NCBI GenBank assembly: GCA_020024255.1
Contig: JAHHTX010000001.1
Coordinates: 1-64,000 of the forward strand
DNA: 64,000 nt
DNA from: Anaerotignum sp.
GTDB lineage: Bacteria > Bacillota > Clostridia > Lachnospirales > Anaerotignaceae
Reading direction: 5' to 3'
How positions within the stretch are numbered: the first letter of the stretch is position 1; the number at the start of each line of letters is the position of its first letter. This document shows positions 8,768-19,200 of this stretch, in pieces. The translations under genes and the position numbers were made by a program. The notes below the pieces were generated by a model. It saw nothing but the letters and a program-made list of their open reading frames with translations. It was not told the DNA's origin and searched no databases.

Positions 8768-9817
8768 ATGGGAAATTTGCCGGAAAGTCCCGATTTTCTG
8801 CAAGAATTATTTCTGGAGGAAACGTGGAAAAATATAGACAGATTGGATGAATTTATTGAAAGTAAAACAAAAGAAGAAAAAATAGTTGTTACACCTTCAG
8901 AGGTAGACAGTTTATTTCGCACTATGCACAGCATAAAAGGAACATCTTCCATGATGGGCTACCCTGCATTTTCGGAAACAGCTCACAGTGCTGAGGATTT
9001 ATTTTCTTATTTACGGGAAGAAGAAAATCCCACAGACAAGGATTTGGATACAATTTTGCAGCTTTTGCGTATGGTGTCCGGCTATTTTAAGCGAGAACTT
9101 CGGCGTATGGAAACAGAAGATGATGTGACGGATTTTGGCTGGTCTGTGGTACGCCGCATTAAAAACTTTCTTGCCCATGTAGATAGTGACAATGAGCCGG
9201 AAGGCCCAAGCTATCAGATTGCCTATACAAGAAAAGGGAAAAAATGGATTCCTTATACAGATTTTTCGGCACTGATTCCGCAAATGGAACGTCTTGCATC
9301 AATCATGGGACGGGATCTGGAAAAGGAATTTATCGTAAAAGTATCGGGGGCAGGAACGGAGGTACCAAGAGATATTTACGATAAAGTGTCTATGGCGGTG
9401 ATTCAGATGATGAAAAACAGCATGGATCACGGATTGGAAAAAACCGAAGACAGAATAAAAATGGGGAAAACACCTGTAGGAGAAATTTCTCTTGAGATAC
9501 AGAAAACACCACAGCGTGTTTTTGTGGTATTTCGTGATGATGGTCGGGGACTGGACAAAAAGAAGATTTTGCAGACAGCTGAGGAAAAAGGACTCATGAA
9601 AAAACCGGTGAGGGAATGTGAGGACAGCGAAATTTATGCTTTGCTTCTGCGTTCCGGTTTTACCACCAAAAGTAAAGCAACCATGTTTTCCGGTAGAGGA
9701 GTAGGTATGGACGTGGTCAATGCAGCAATATCTTCTGTAGGTGGCAGTATTCGTATTGAAAGCAAAGAATTTATGGGTACTACATTTTTTATGGAGTTTC
9801 CTTTGACAACAGAATAA
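8768..9817 (+). CDS. Short CheA-like histidine kinase (HPt + HATPase, no CheW domain)
   Basis: Protein of 349 residues with an N-terminal HPt domain (phospho-acceptor His54 in TMHSIKGTSSMMG) and a CheA-type ATPase domain: N box KNSMDHGLE at about 216-224, G1 box DDGRG at 257-261, G2 box FSGRGVGMDVV at about 307-317. It ends right after the ATPase domain (MGTTFFMEFPL), so the C-terminal CheW-like P5 domain is missing, as is a P2 docking domain; a dimerization helix pair may fit between. No response regulator, CheW or receptor lies near. The start follows AGAGGT at 8755-8760. It probably phosphorylates a regulator encoded elsewhere. Confidence 0.85.
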   Translation: MGNLPESPDFLQELFLEETWKNIDRLDEFIESKTKEEKIVVTPSEVDSLFRTMHSIKGTSSMMGYPAFSETAHSAEDLFSYLREEENPTDKDLDTILQLLRMVSGYFKRELRRMETEDDVTDFGWSVVRRIKNFLAHVDSDNEPEGPSYQIAYTRKGKKWIPYTDFSALIPQMERLASIMGRDLEKEFIVKVSGAGTEVPRDIYDKVSMAVIQMMKNSMDHGLEKTEDRIKMGKTPVGEISLEIQKTPQRVFVVFRDDGRGLDKKKILQTAEEKGLMKKPVRECEDSEIYALLLRSGFTTKSKATMFSGRGVGMDVVNAAISSVGGSIRIESKEFMGTTFFMEFPLTTE

Positions 9818-9827
9818 GAGGTGTGAT

Positions 9828-10223
9828 ATGAAGAGTATTAAACCGGGACGAGGTCCATCTATGCAATCAGGTATTGCATCTATTTTTGCCATGATATTTG
9901 GTGTGATTTGGTGTTTAGGTGCAGCAAAAATAGGAGCCCCCATGCCTTTTGTACTTTTTGGTGTGGTGTTTATTATTGCAGCCGGTATACAGGCATATGT
10001 CGGTTTTCATAATGCTACCAGCGAAAACAGATGGTCCAGTTATGATATTACAGACGATGGGGAAGAAGTTGACCCTTTAGAAGAACGATATGGCAGAAAA
10101 GCAGGAGAAGCATTGGCACAAAAAGAAGAAACACAAGAAACACAAGCTGCATATTGCCCCTATTGTGGTGCAAAGGCGAAAAAGGATTATGTTTTTTGTC
10201 GAAAATGCGGAAGAAAATTATAA
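9828..10223 (+). CDS. Two-TM membrane protein with C-terminal zinc ribbon
   Basis: Protein of 131 residues, function unknown. Two hydrophobic helices lie at about 15-35 and 40-60; an acidic linker follows, then a C-terminal zinc ribbon with two CxxC pairs at about residues 110-127 (CPYCGAKAKKDYVFCRKCG). The ribbon would face the cytoplasm if both helices form a hairpin. It begins 10 bases after the CheA-like kinase with its own AGAGGTG site, so the two are probably one operon and may act together; that link is inference. Confidence 0.75.
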   Translation: MKSIKPGRGPSMQSGIASIFAMIFGVIWCLGAAKIGAPMPFVLFGVVFIIAAGIQAYVGFHNATSENRWSSYDITDDGEEVDPLEERYGRKAGEALAQKEETQETQAAYCPYCGAKAKKDYVFCRKCGRKL

Positions 10224-10258
10224 AAAAACACATTTTTCCTATTTTTTTCCGTATAGGC

Positions 10259-10287
10259 TTGTATGGAAGAAGGATTTTGATTATAAT
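10259..10287 (+). promoter_or_regulatory. Predicted sigma-A promoter of pta-ackA
   Basis: TTGTAT at 10259-10264, a 17-base spacer, and a perfect TATAAT at 10282-10287. It lies about 100 bases before the pta start. Confidence 0.7.
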
Positions 10288-10331
10288 AGATACGATAGCC
10301 GTCTTTTGACGGGTGTAAAGAAATAAGGCAT

Positions 10332-10345
10332 GAGGAAATTTCCTC
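10332..10345. promoter_or_regulatory. 14-base perfect palindrome in the pta leader
   Basis: GAGGAAATTTCCTC, a perfect palindrome, lies between the predicted promoter and the pta ribosome site. Its size suits a dimeric repressor operator, or it may simply fold as a small RNA hairpin. The cognate protein is unknown. Confidence 0.45.
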
Positions 10346-10386
10346 TGGCAAAACATGAGAATCTATACAAAATGGAGGTCTTTACT

Positions 10387-11391
10387 GTGGATTTTTTATC
10401 TGAAATGAAAGCAAAAGCAAAAGCAGACAAAAAGGTAATTGTACTGCCCGAATCTTTCGAAAAAAGAAATTTGGAAGCAGCAGCAACCTGCTTGAAGGAT
10501 AATCTGGCAGACATCGTTTTGGTCGGCAACAAAGAAAAAATCATGGAAGCAGCAGGCAGCTTTGATGTTTCTAACGCAATTTTTGTTGATCCCGAAAATT
10601 ACGACAGAATGGATGAAATCGTAGCAGCTTTGGTAGAAGCAAGAAAGAAAAAGGGTATGACACCTGAGGAAGCAAAGAAGCTCCTTCTGGACGATCCTCT
10701 GTTTGTTGGCGTTATGCTGGTAAAACTTGGTATTGCAGATGGTATGGTATCTGGTGCAATCCATTCTACAGCAGATACACTGCGTCCTGCACTGCAGATT
10801 TTGAAAACTGCACCCGGCACAGAACTGGTATCCTCTTTCTTTATTATGGTAACAAAGACACCACAGTATGGTGATGACGGCATTCTGCTTTTCGCAGACT
10901 GTGCATTGAACCAGAACCCCAATCCTGCTGAACTTGCTTGCATTGCGGGAGATTCTGCAAAATCTTACGAAGCATTTATTGGCAAAGAACCCAGAGTTGC
11001 TATGCTGAGCCATTCTACAATGGGTTCTGCAAAACACGCAGATGTAACAAAAGTTGTAGATGCAGTGAAGATTGCAAAAGAAAAATATCCTGAAATCAAA
11101 CTGGACGGCGAAATTCAGCTTGATGCAGCTATCGTGAAAGAAGTTGGTGAACTGAAAGCTCCTGAAAGTTCTGTTGCAGGTAAAGCAAACGTTTTGGTAT
11201 TCCCTGACATTGATGCAGGCAATATCGGTTACAAACTGGTACAGAGATTTGGTCAGGCAGAAGCCTTCGGCCCTATTTTGCAGGGTATTGCAAAACCTGT
11301 AAACGATTTGTCCAGAGGCTGCTCTGCAAATGATATTGTTGCTGTTGTTGCACTGACAGCTGTACAGGCACAGGTAATGACAAAAAACTAA
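10387..11391 (+). CDS. pta: Phosphate acetyltransferase
   Basis: Phosphotransacetylase of 334 residues, the compact form typical of Firmicutes. It interconverts acetyl-CoA and acetyl phosphate, the first half of the ATP-yielding acetate pathway. Family segments are clear: the N-terminal KKVIVLPES, the central GMVSGAIHSTADTLRPALQI, and the C-terminal VLVFPDIDAGNIGYKLVQR. The start is GTG at 10387, with GGAGG at 10374-10378; an in-frame ATG at 10330 lacks a good site and would place the palindrome inside the gene. It is followed by ackA 71 bases on, and the pair probably shares one transcript. Confidence 0.95.
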   Translation: MDFLSEMKAKAKADKKVIVLPESFEKRNLEAAATCLKDNLADIVLVGNKEKIMEAAGSFDVSNAIFVDPENYDRMDEIVAALVEARKKKGMTPEEAKKLLLDDPLFVGVMLVKLGIADGMVSGAIHSTADTLRPALQILKTAPGTELVSSFFIMVTKTPQYGDDGILLFADCALNQNPNPAELACIAGDSAKSYEAFIGKEPRVAMLSHSTMGSAKHADVTKVVDAVKIAKEKYPEIKLDGEIQLDAAIVKEVGELKAPESSVAGKANVLVFPDIDAGNIGYKLVQRFGQAEAFGPILQGIAKPVNDLSRGCSANDIVAVVALTAVQAQVMTKN

Positions 11392-11462
11392 GATAAAGCA
11401 GAAATATTGCAAAAGATTTTATTTGACACGTTGAAAAAAAGGAAAAATAAGGAGAGAAAGAC

Positions 11463-12659
11463 ATGAAAATTCTTGTATTGAACTGCGGCAGCTCTTCCCT
11501 GAAATATCAGCTGATTGATATGGAAACAGAAGGCGTACTGGCAAAGGGTCTGTGTGAAAGAATCGGAATTGAAGGTTCCAGACTGAAACATCAGCCTACA
11601 GGCAAAGATGCCGTTATCTTTGACGATTATCAGGAAGACCACAGCGTATCTGTAAAAATGGTACTGGACGCACTGACAAACCCTGAACACGGTGTGGTAA
11701 AGGACATGAGCGAAATCAATGCCGTAGGTCATCGTGTGGTTCATGGTGGAGAAGAATTTGCAAGTTCTGTGATTATTACACCGGAAGTAATCAAGGCAGT
11801 AGAAAAATGCTCCGAACTTGCACCTTTGCACAATCCTGCAAACCTTATTGGTATTCACGCTTGCGAAAAGATTATGCCCGGCGTACCTCAGGTTGCTGTA
11901 TTTGATACCGCTTTCCATCAAACAATGCCTGAAAAAGCATATCTGTATGCAATTCCTTACGAATACTATGAAAAATATAAAATCAGAAGATACGGTTTCC
12001 ACGGCACAAGCCACAGATTTGTTTCCGAAGAAGCTGCAAAAATGCTGAACAAGCCTTATGATCAGGTAAAGACAATTACTTGCCATCTGGGCAACGGTGG
12101 TTCTGTAAGTGCAGTGAAAAATGGTCAATCTATTGATACAACCATGGGCTTCACACCGTTGGAAGGTCTGGTTATGGGTACAAGATCCGGAGATATTGAT
12201 CCTGCTGTTGTGACATTCCTGATGGAAAAAGAAAATCTGAAACCTGAAGATATGGACGTGATTCTGAACAAGAAATCCGGCGTTTTGGGTCTTTCCGGTG
12301 TTTCCAGTGACTTCCGTGACTTGGAAAGCGCAAGCGAACAGGGTAACGAAAGAGCAAAAGCGGCTCTGGACGTATTTGCTTACAAAGTTGCAAAGAGTAT
12401 CGGTGCATATGCAGCAGCAATGAACGGTGTAGACTGCATCGTATTTACAGCAGGTCTGGGCGAAAACTCCGGTGTGACAAGACAGGAAATCTGTGATTAT
12501 CTGGGTTATCTGGGTGTACAGATTGACGCTGCAAAGAATGCGTTGAGAGGAGAAGCAATGGAAATTTCCACACCTGACTCCAAAGTAAAAGTACTGGTTA
12601 TTCCTACAAATGAAGAACTGGTTATCGCAAGAGATACAAAGGAATTGCTTGACAAATAA
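11463..12659 (+). CDS. ackA: Acetate kinase
   Basis: Acetate kinase of 398 residues, the normal length; it makes ATP and acetate from acetyl phosphate. The N-terminal [13 protein letters not shown] phosphate-binding strand, the GHRVVHGGE motif near residue 90, [11 protein letters not shown] near 178 and GLGENSG near 330 are all present and intact. AAGGAGAGA precedes the ATG. With pta it forms the fermentative acetate branch expected in an anaerobe. The promoter of the next operon begins inside its last codons. Confidence 0.97.
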   Translation: MKILVLNCGSSSLKYQLIDMETEGVLAKGLCERIGIEGSRLKHQPTGKDAVIFDDYQEDHSVSVKMVLDALTNPEHGVVKDMSEINAVGHRVVHGGEEFASSVIITPEVIKAVEKCSELAPLHNPANLIGIHACEKIMPGVPQVAVFDTAFHQTMPEKAYLYAIPYEYYEKYKIRRYGFHGTSHRFVSEEAAKMLNKPYDQVKTITCHLGNGGSVSAVKNGQSIDTTMGFTPLEGLVMGTRSGDIDPAVVTFLMEKENLKPEDMDVILNKKSGVLGLSGVSSDFRDLESASEQGNERAKAALDVFAYKVAKSIGAYAAAMNGVDCIVFTAGLGENSGVTRQEICDYLGYLGVQIDAAKNALRGEAMEISTPDSKVKVLVIPTNEELVIARDTKELLDK

Positions 12660-12677
12660 GACTCCTTTCTGTATAAT
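12649..12677 (+). promoter_or_regulatory. Consensus sigma-A promoter of yceD-rpmF overlapping the ackA end
   Basis: Perfect TTGACA at 12649-12654, a 17-base spacer and perfect TATAAT at 12672-12677. The minus-35 box is encoded by the last Leu-Asp-Lys codons of ackA. It should be a strong constitutive promoter for the ribosomal protein gene rpmF. Confidence 0.85.
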
Positions 12678-12707
12678 AGCTTAGGTACGACTACGGGGTG
12701 ATAGAGA

Positions 12708-13214
12708 ATGAAGTTGGAAATGGCTCAATTATTCGGAAAAAACGGTGCATCTATGCCTGTTTCTTTATGCGAGCAAATGGAAGATTGTTCAGTGTATCCC
12801 GATGTTGTGGGTTTTATGGAGCCTGTAAAAATAGAAGGAACACTCAGAAACGAAAACGAGATTTTCGTTTTGGAGGCAAAAGGGAAAACAAAGGTCGAAA
12901 TCCCTTGTGACCGTTGCCTAACACCGGTCTTGGTTGAGGTTACCTTCAATATTGAGGAGCGTTTTTCCCATACAGGCAGAGATAACGAAGAGACAGAAAC
13001 TTTTTCGGGAGATCGGATTGATCTTACGGATTTTGTCAGAAGCGGGATTGTGGAGAATCTTCCCATGAAAGTGGTTTGTAGCGAGAACTGCAAAGGACTC
13101 TGCCCTGTCTGCGGCAAGGATTTGAACAAAGGAGATTGCGGATGTGATACTACGGAGTTTGATCCAAGATTTGAAAGTTTAAGGGCTCTTTTCAATGTTG
13201 ATGAGGAGGTGTAG
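12708..13214 (+). CDS. yceD: YceD/DUF177 family protein (YlbN)
   Basis: Protein of 168 residues of the YceD/DUF177 family, almost always encoded directly before rpmF and linked in other bacteria and plants to 23S rRNA accumulation. The Cys-rich IPCDRCLTPV near residue 65 and the C-terminal CKGLCPVCGKDLNKGDCGC are family hallmarks and could bind zinc. Its last codons overlap the ribosome site GAGGAGGTG of rpmF. It corresponds to ylbN of Bacillus. Confidence 0.9.
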   Translation: MKLEMAQLFGKNGASMPVSLCEQMEDCSVYPDVVGFMEPVKIEGTLRNENEIFVLEAKGKTKVEIPCDRCLTPVLVEVTFNIEERFSHTGRDNEETETFSGDRIDLTDFVRSGIVENLPMKVVCSENCKGLCPVCGKDLNKGDCGCDTTEFDPRFESLRALFNVDEEV

Positions 13215-13216
13215 AA

Positions 13217-13396
13217 ATGGCTGTACCCAAGGGACGAGTATCGAAATCTAAAAGAGATAAAAGAAAAGCACAGAGCTGGAAGATTGCAACACCCAGCCTG
13301 GTAAAATGCAGCAAGTGTGGTGAACTGATGGTTCCTCATCAGGTTTGCAAGGCTTGTGGTGCATATAACAAAAAGACAATCGTTAAGGTTGACTAA
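13217..13396 (+). CDS. rpmF: 50S ribosomal protein L32
   Basis: Protein of 59 residues beginning MAVPKGRVSKSKRDKRKAQS, the L32 signature. It has the zinc-binding form with two CxxC pairs, CSKCGEL at 31-37 and CKACG at 44-48, so it is the C+ paralogue used when zinc is plentiful. Start ATG at 13217 follows GAGGAGGTG and is two bases after the yceD stop. A strong terminator follows. The plsX-acpP-rnc genes that often come next are absent here. Confidence 0.97.
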   Translation: MAVPKGRVSKSKRDKRKAQSWKIATPSLVKCSKCGELMVPHQVCKACGAYNKKTIVKVD

Positions 13397-13407
13397 GTTG
13401 TGTATGG

Positions 13408-13436
13408 AAAAGACGGTAGAAATGCCGTCTTTTTTT
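13408..13436 (+). terminator. Intrinsic terminator of yceD-rpmF
   Basis: Nine-base stem AAAAGACGG with its complement CCGTCTTTT, an eight-base loop, and a T run. Confidence 0.9.
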
Positions 13437-13511
13437 ATATCAATGGGAATCTCCAAAAGGAAAGCACATATGTATTTTTTTGGGAAATTTAAGGAAAATG
13501 AAGAAGAATGA

Positions 13512-13540
13512 TTATCGAATTTTGCATAATATGGTATACT
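13512..13540 (+). promoter_or_regulatory. Predicted extended minus-10 promoter for the MMPL operon
   Basis: Extended TGG-TATACT ending at 13540 with a weak TTATCG at 13512-13517, 17 bases apart. This would give a leader of about 200 bases before the gene at 13744. The rest of the 347-base gap from rpmF shows no further gene or known motif. Confidence 0.5.
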
Positions 13541-13743
13541 ACTACGAAGGAAAAATAATTGTTAAACGCTGTTGATTTTATACAGTTTTTTCCTGTAAAT
13601 AAAGGTGAAATTTAGCAGTCATTCATTTCTGCCGGCATGAAAACGAAAGACGCTTTTTTATACAAAATAGGTAGAATGTCTATGGAAATCTGTTAGAAAA
13701 GAGATTATTATTTTATTTATAAGTTTTTAAAAAGGGTGATAGT

Positions 13744-16254
13744 ATGGCAAAAAATCATGACGGCCCAAGCTTTATGGTTCGTCTGGCAACATTGATTGTA
13801 GATAAAAGGAATTTATTTTTTCTTATATATGGTGCGGCGATTATTTTTTCGCTAGTATCAAGCAGATGGACAGCAGTAAACAACGATTTGACTTCCTATC
13901 TTCCAAAAGAAACGGAAACAAGACAAGGTCTTGATTTAATGGAAAAGGAATTTACGACTTTTGCCACTGCAAGAGTTATGGTCAATAATATTACATATCA
14001 ACAAGCAGAGGATATTGCAAAGGAGTTAGAGGAAGTATCCGGTGTGAAAGAAGCTTTATTCGATGAAACCCAAGACCATTATATTGGGGCGGCGGCGATG
14101 TTTAGCGTGACTTTTGACGGAGAAGTGGAAGATGATGTGTCAAAAGAGGCTCTGGAGGATATTCGCTCTCTTTTAAAGCCTTATGACGTATACATATCAA
14201 CAGAAGTAGGTAACGACCGATCGGCTGCATTGGCTGAAGAAATGAAGATGATTATGGTCATTGCAGGCGTGATTATTGTTAGTGTACTGCTTTTGACTTC
14301 TAAAACATATATGGAAATTCCTGTACTACTTCTTACTTTTGGTACAGCGGCAATTCTCAATAAGGGAACAAATTTCTTTTTTGGGGAAATTTCCTTTATT
14401 TCTGATTCTGTAACGGTAGTATTGCAGTTGGCACTTGCCATTGACTATGCCATTATTCTTTGCCACAGATATAGTGAAGAACGGCAGAAAATGGAGCCAA
14501 GAGAAGCAGTTATCATTGCCTTGAGCAAAGCAATACCGGAAATTTCTGCCAGTAGCTTGACCACAATTTCCGGTATGATGGCTCTGATGTTTATGAAATT
14601 TGGCATTGGTTATGACTTGGGTCGTGTACTGATAAAGGCCATATTGTTTAGTTTGTTATCGGTATTTACGTTGATGCCCGGTTTGTTGGTGCTATTCAGT
14701 AAGGGGATAGACCGTACACACCATCAAAATTTTGTACCGAATATTGAAGGAATTGGACGGATTATTATTAAATTCCAATATGTTGTACCACCTATTTTTT
14801 TGGTGGCAATTTTGATTGGATTTAAATTGTCGTCTATGTGCCCTTATGCTTATGGCTATACCAATATTACTTCCATTCAGGAAAGTGAACAGACCATCGC
14901 TGACCATAAGGTAAACGATACTTTTGGGGCACAGAATACCTTAGCAGTAGTTATACCAAAAGGTGACTATGACAAAGAACGTGCATTGCTTGCAAAATTG
15001 GAAAGTCACCCGGAAGTAAAGTCTGCCCTTGGGATTGCCAATGCAGAGGCTGAAGACGATTACAAGCTGGCAGATGAACTGACGCCAAGGCAGTTTGCAG
15101 AAATGCTTGATTTGGACGTGGAAGTTGCAAATCTGTTATATACAGCCTATGGATTGAAAGAACAAGAATATGGATATGTAGCAAACCTAGATAAATATAA
15201 GGTTCCGCTTATAGATATGTTCCTTTTTGTCCATGAAGAAGCCGACAAGGGTTATGTGGAACTAGATGAGGATTTGAAACAGGATTTGGATGATGCTTAT
15301 GAAAAAATAAGTGATGCACAAAAACAGCTGCAAGGAGAGGAATACACCCGTTTGGTTTTGGATTTGGGTTTGCCAGAAGAAGGGGAAAAGACATTTGCGT
15401 TCTTAAATGGTGAGTTAAGAGATGATGTAAAGCAGTATTATGACGATTTTCTTCTTGTAGGAAATACCACTAGCGATTACGACTTATCATCTTCTTTTAG
15501 CCGGGATAATGTCATGATTAGTATTCTTTCTATTGTATTTGTTATTTTGGTACTATTGTTTACCTTTCAGTCAGTGGGCTTGCCTATTCTACTGATTTTG
15601 GTTATTCAGGGGAGTGTATGGATTAACTTTTCCTTCCCATATTTGATGAAAAGTCCATTGTTCTTCCTCAGCTATTTGGTTGTAAGTTCCATTCAGATGG
15701 GGGCAAATATCGACTATGCCATTGTAATTTCCAGTCGTTATATGGACTTGAAAAAGGAGTTGCCGCCGAAAAAAGCAATTAGTGTAGCATTGAATCAGGC
15801 ATTTCCTACCATTATTACTTCCGGTTCCATGCTGGCAGCAGCAGGACTCTTAATTGGGTTTATCTCCTCTGATCCCACTGTTGCATCTATTGGGATATGC
15901 TTGGGACGAGGCACAATTTTGTCTATTTTCTTGGTTATGTTGGTACTGCCGGAAATCCTTTTACTGGGAGATACCATTATCGAACGTACAAAGTTTGATA
16001 TTAAGCCACCGGAAATTACACATGAGGCCAACAGTGCAATGCGTTTAAATGGACACATTCGTGGATATGTCAATGGTGTTATGGATGCAAAAGTACAGGG
16101 CATTATTCGTGGTGATATTCATGCCATATTGAATACAGGGACATTGCCGGAAGATGGACAGCATCTTTTGAAACGAGAAAATTTAGAAGATTTTATTCCG
16201 GAAGAAGAAAAGGAAAAGAAAGGGGGCGAAACAGATGAATCAAACAAGGTATAA
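13744..16254 (+). CDS. MMPL/RND family transporter
   Basis: Membrane protein of 836 residues with the MMPL/RND layout: one N-terminal helix (about 25-45), a soluble loop, a first block of helices with the LAIDYAIILCHRYSEER motif near residue 230, a second large external loop (about 380-580), a second helix block with GANIDYAIVISSRYMDLKK near 660, and a soluble C-terminal tail. The Asp-Tyr pairs in each block fit proton-coupled export. The family exports lipids, polyketides or peptides; the substrate here is unknown. It overlaps the surface-protein gene by 20 bases, so the two are translationally coupled and probably work together. Confidence 0.88.
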   Translation: MAKNHDGPSFMVRLATLIVDKRNLFFLIYGAAIIFSLVSSRWTAVNNDLTSYLPKETETRQGLDLMEKEFTTFATARVMVNNITYQQAEDIAKELEEVSGVKEALFDETQDHYIGAAAMFSVTFDGEVEDDVSKEALEDIRSLLKPYDVYISTEVGNDRSAALAEEMKMIMVIAGVIIVSVLLLTSKTYMEIPVLLLTFGTAAILNKGTNFFFGEISFISDSVTVVLQLALAIDYAIILCHRYSEERQKMEPREAVIIALSKAIPEISASSLTTISGMMALMFMKFGIGYDLGRVLIKAILFSLLSVFTLMPGLLVLFSKGIDRTHHQNFVPNIEGIGRIIIKFQYVVPPIFLVAILIGFKLSSMCPYAYGYTNITSIQESEQTIADHKVNDTFGAQNTLAVVIPKGDYDKERALLAKLESHPEVKSALGIANAEAEDDYKLADELTPRQFAEMLDLDVEVANLLYTAYGLKEQEYGYVANLDKYKVPLIDMFLFVHEEADKGYVELDEDLKQDLDDAYEKISDAQKQLQGEEYTRLVLDLGLPEEGEKTFAFLNGELRDDVKQYYDDFLLVGNTTSDYDLSSSFSRDNVMISILSIVFVILVLLFTFQSVGLPILLILVIQGSVWINFSFPYLMKSPLFFLSYLVVSSIQMGANIDYAIVISSRYMDLKKELPPKKAISVALNQAFPTIITSGSMLAAAGLLIGFISSDPTVASIGICLGRGTILSIFLVMLVLPEILLLGDTIIERTKFDIKPPEITHEANSAMRLNGHIRGYVNGVMDAKVQGIIRGDIHAILNTGTLPEDGQHLLKRENLEDFIPEEEKEKKGGETDESNKV

Positions 16255-19200
16255 ACGATGGATTGCATTTTTTCTAACAGTACTTATTGCAGTTAGTGTG
16301 CCATTTACACCTCAGGCATTGGCATCAGATGGCGGGAATGTTATTTCCATTTCTTCGGAAAAAGATTGGGCTGATTTTATCAAAAACTGCAAATTGGACA
16401 GTTGGTCACAGGGAAAAAGCGTTGTACTTAATACGGATTTGAATTTAAATGGAAAATTTCGCCCTGTTCCTATTTTTTGCGGCAGTTTTGACGGTAACGG
16501 ACACAGTATTCATATTGGCACTTACCGTTCCTCTGCATCAGATATGGGTGTTTTCCGCTACCTGACAGCGGGGGCAGAAGTGAAAAACTTACAGGTGACA
16601 GGAACTTGGGCGGTATCCGGCAGCAAAGATGCTGTGGGTGGTATCGTGGGAAACAACAGTGGCACAGTTTCTGCATCTACTTTTAAAGGTGTCGTGGAAG
16701 GAAGAAATAATATTGGTGGTATTGTTGGGATTAACGAAGAAACAGGCATCATTGCAGATTGCACAGTCCTTGGAAAAATTGAAGGGGAACATTATGCCGG
16801 AGGAATTGCAGGACAAAATTTGGGCAGAATTCTGAGAAGCAGAAATGAAAGTTCTGTCAATACAGAAGGGGAAAATGTGAAAACATCTTTAGATGAAATT
16901 GATGTATCAAAAATCAACAGTACAGAGAATGTTTCCGCTTATACAGATATTGGCGGTATTACGGGATTTTCCAGTGGTCTTTTGGAGGACTGTGAGAATA
17001 TCGGTACCATTGGGTATCCCCGCATAGGCTATAATGTGGGTGGTATTGCTGGCAGACAGTCGGGACAGATACGGAAATGTGAAAACAAAGGTAAGGTATA
17101 TGGGAGAAAAGATATTGGTGGTATAGTCGGACAGATGGAGCCATATTTGACATTGAAATTTGGCAAAGATGATTTGGAACGCCTTCTTGATGCTTTTACG
17201 GGACTGCAAAAGCTTATGGATGGTCTGTTAGATGATACACAGGACACGGGAAATGCTTTTTCAGCCCGTATGCAGAATATTTCCGCATTGACAAACGATG
17301 CCAGAGGAAATGCGGATTATCTCATTAAGCATACACAGGATTATGTGGAAGAAAGTTTGCTTATTGTCAATGACATGGCAGAGCGGGCAGATGGTTTTAT
17401 TTATGATATGAACAGAGCTATGCAGCAGGGTGATGTACTTTCGGAAGAAATACAAGATGTGTTTTCACAGATGCATCGTTTGACGGACAAGATGCAGGAC
17501 GCAGCAGAGTCTGGAGAAAAGATTTTTGCACACACCAAGGAAAGCATAGATATTTTGGAACCTGCGATGGATTCCTATTTGGATATTTTGGGTAATGTAA
17601 AAAATAGTGCAATAGGTGTTGTACAGAAGGCAAAAAAAGTTCTGGAGAGTTTGAAAAATGCGGCGGGAAGTATACCAAAACCGGAACTTCCAAAACCACC
17701 ACAGAAACCGCCTGTTGATGGTGGAGATGGGGCAGAAGGGAACAGTAATGGAGGTAATGGAGGTAATCTTCCTCATCTTCCGACTGTGCCCGATACAGAG
17801 AAACAAAATGTGCAGGCGGCAGTGCAGGAATTGAAGAATGCTTTGTCAAGTTTAAATAATGCCATAAACAGTTGGCAATCAAAAGGTGGCGAACTGCGGG
17901 ATTCCATGAAAGATGCCAAAAAAGAAGTGGAGAAGGCATTGAACAGCGGAAGTGATATGGCAGAAGAACTGGGTGCATCGCTTTCTCACTTGGACGATGC
18001 GATATCGGAAATGGAAGATGTGGAGCAGAAAGCGGCTGATATTACAGGCAGACTGCAAGACGCAGTGGAAAGCTTTCAGGCAGGGGGAACACCGCAGTTT
18101 CCTGTGCCGGGGGCAAAGTTTAGAGAAAATTCTGACGAACTTTTAGACCGCACCGGCGAAATTTTAGATGAAGTCGATGGATTGGTAGACGATATGGATG
18201 AAAAAGGAGATATTCTGATTGAAGATCTTCGTGCCATGAATCGTCAAATGGGAACAATCATTGATATTATGCACGATATTTATAAAGCGGTATTAGATGA
18301 AGATAATTCTGATGAGCGGTATGAAGATGTTTCTGAGGCAGAAAATACTTCTCCGGAAGGCGTTGTAGAGCAATGCCGAAACTATGGCATTGTAGAAGGT
18401 GACGTAGATGTAGGCGGTATCAGTGGTGTGATTGGTGTGGAATATGACTTTGACCCTGAAGATGATTTGGAGAAAAAAGGAAAAAGATCTTTGGATGTAC
18501 ACTATCAGACAAAGGCGATACTGCGGAGTTCCATAAACCATGGAGCTGTCACGGGTAAGAAGGATTATATTGGCGGAATTGTTGGATACATGAAAATGGG
18601 TAGTCTTTCCCAATGTGAGGCCTACGGAAAAGTAATCAGCCAAAATGGCGATTATGTGGGCGGCATTGCAGGACAGAGCGATTCTGTCATTCGAAAAAGT
18701 GCAGCAAAGGTTATTTTGGAAGGGGGAAAATATATTGGCGGCATTGCAGGACAGGGTAATGATATTTTGAAATGTGGTGCAATGGTAGACATTGCAAAGG
18801 CAGATGAGGGAATTGGCACTATTGCAGGCAATGCAGAAGGAGAATTTTCTGATAACTATTTTGTAGAGTGTGAATGGGGCGGTATTGATGACATCAGCTA
18901 TGCAGGAAAAGCTGAACCTATGGCCTATGAGGACTTCATACAACTGGAAGGACTGCCGGAGCGTTTCCGTTCTTTCTATTTGACCTTTATCGCAGACGGA
19001 AAAATTCTTGCGGATTTGGCATACCCATACGGTGCAGAAGTGAGCAGTCAGGAAATTCCGAAAATTCCTTTGAAAAAGGGCTGTTCAGGAAAATGGGAGG
19101 ATTTGCCAAAGACCGTTACCTTTGACCGTATTTTGGAGGCGGTATATACCCAGAATAATTCTTCTATTGCATCTAAAGAAAAATGTGATGATGGTGTGAA

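Noticed and set aside
10396..11412. 338-codon ORF on the minus strand opposite pta
   Set aside because: Its product is Cys/Phe/His-rich low-quality sequence, it has no ribosome site, and the plus strand encodes a perfect phosphotransacetylase.
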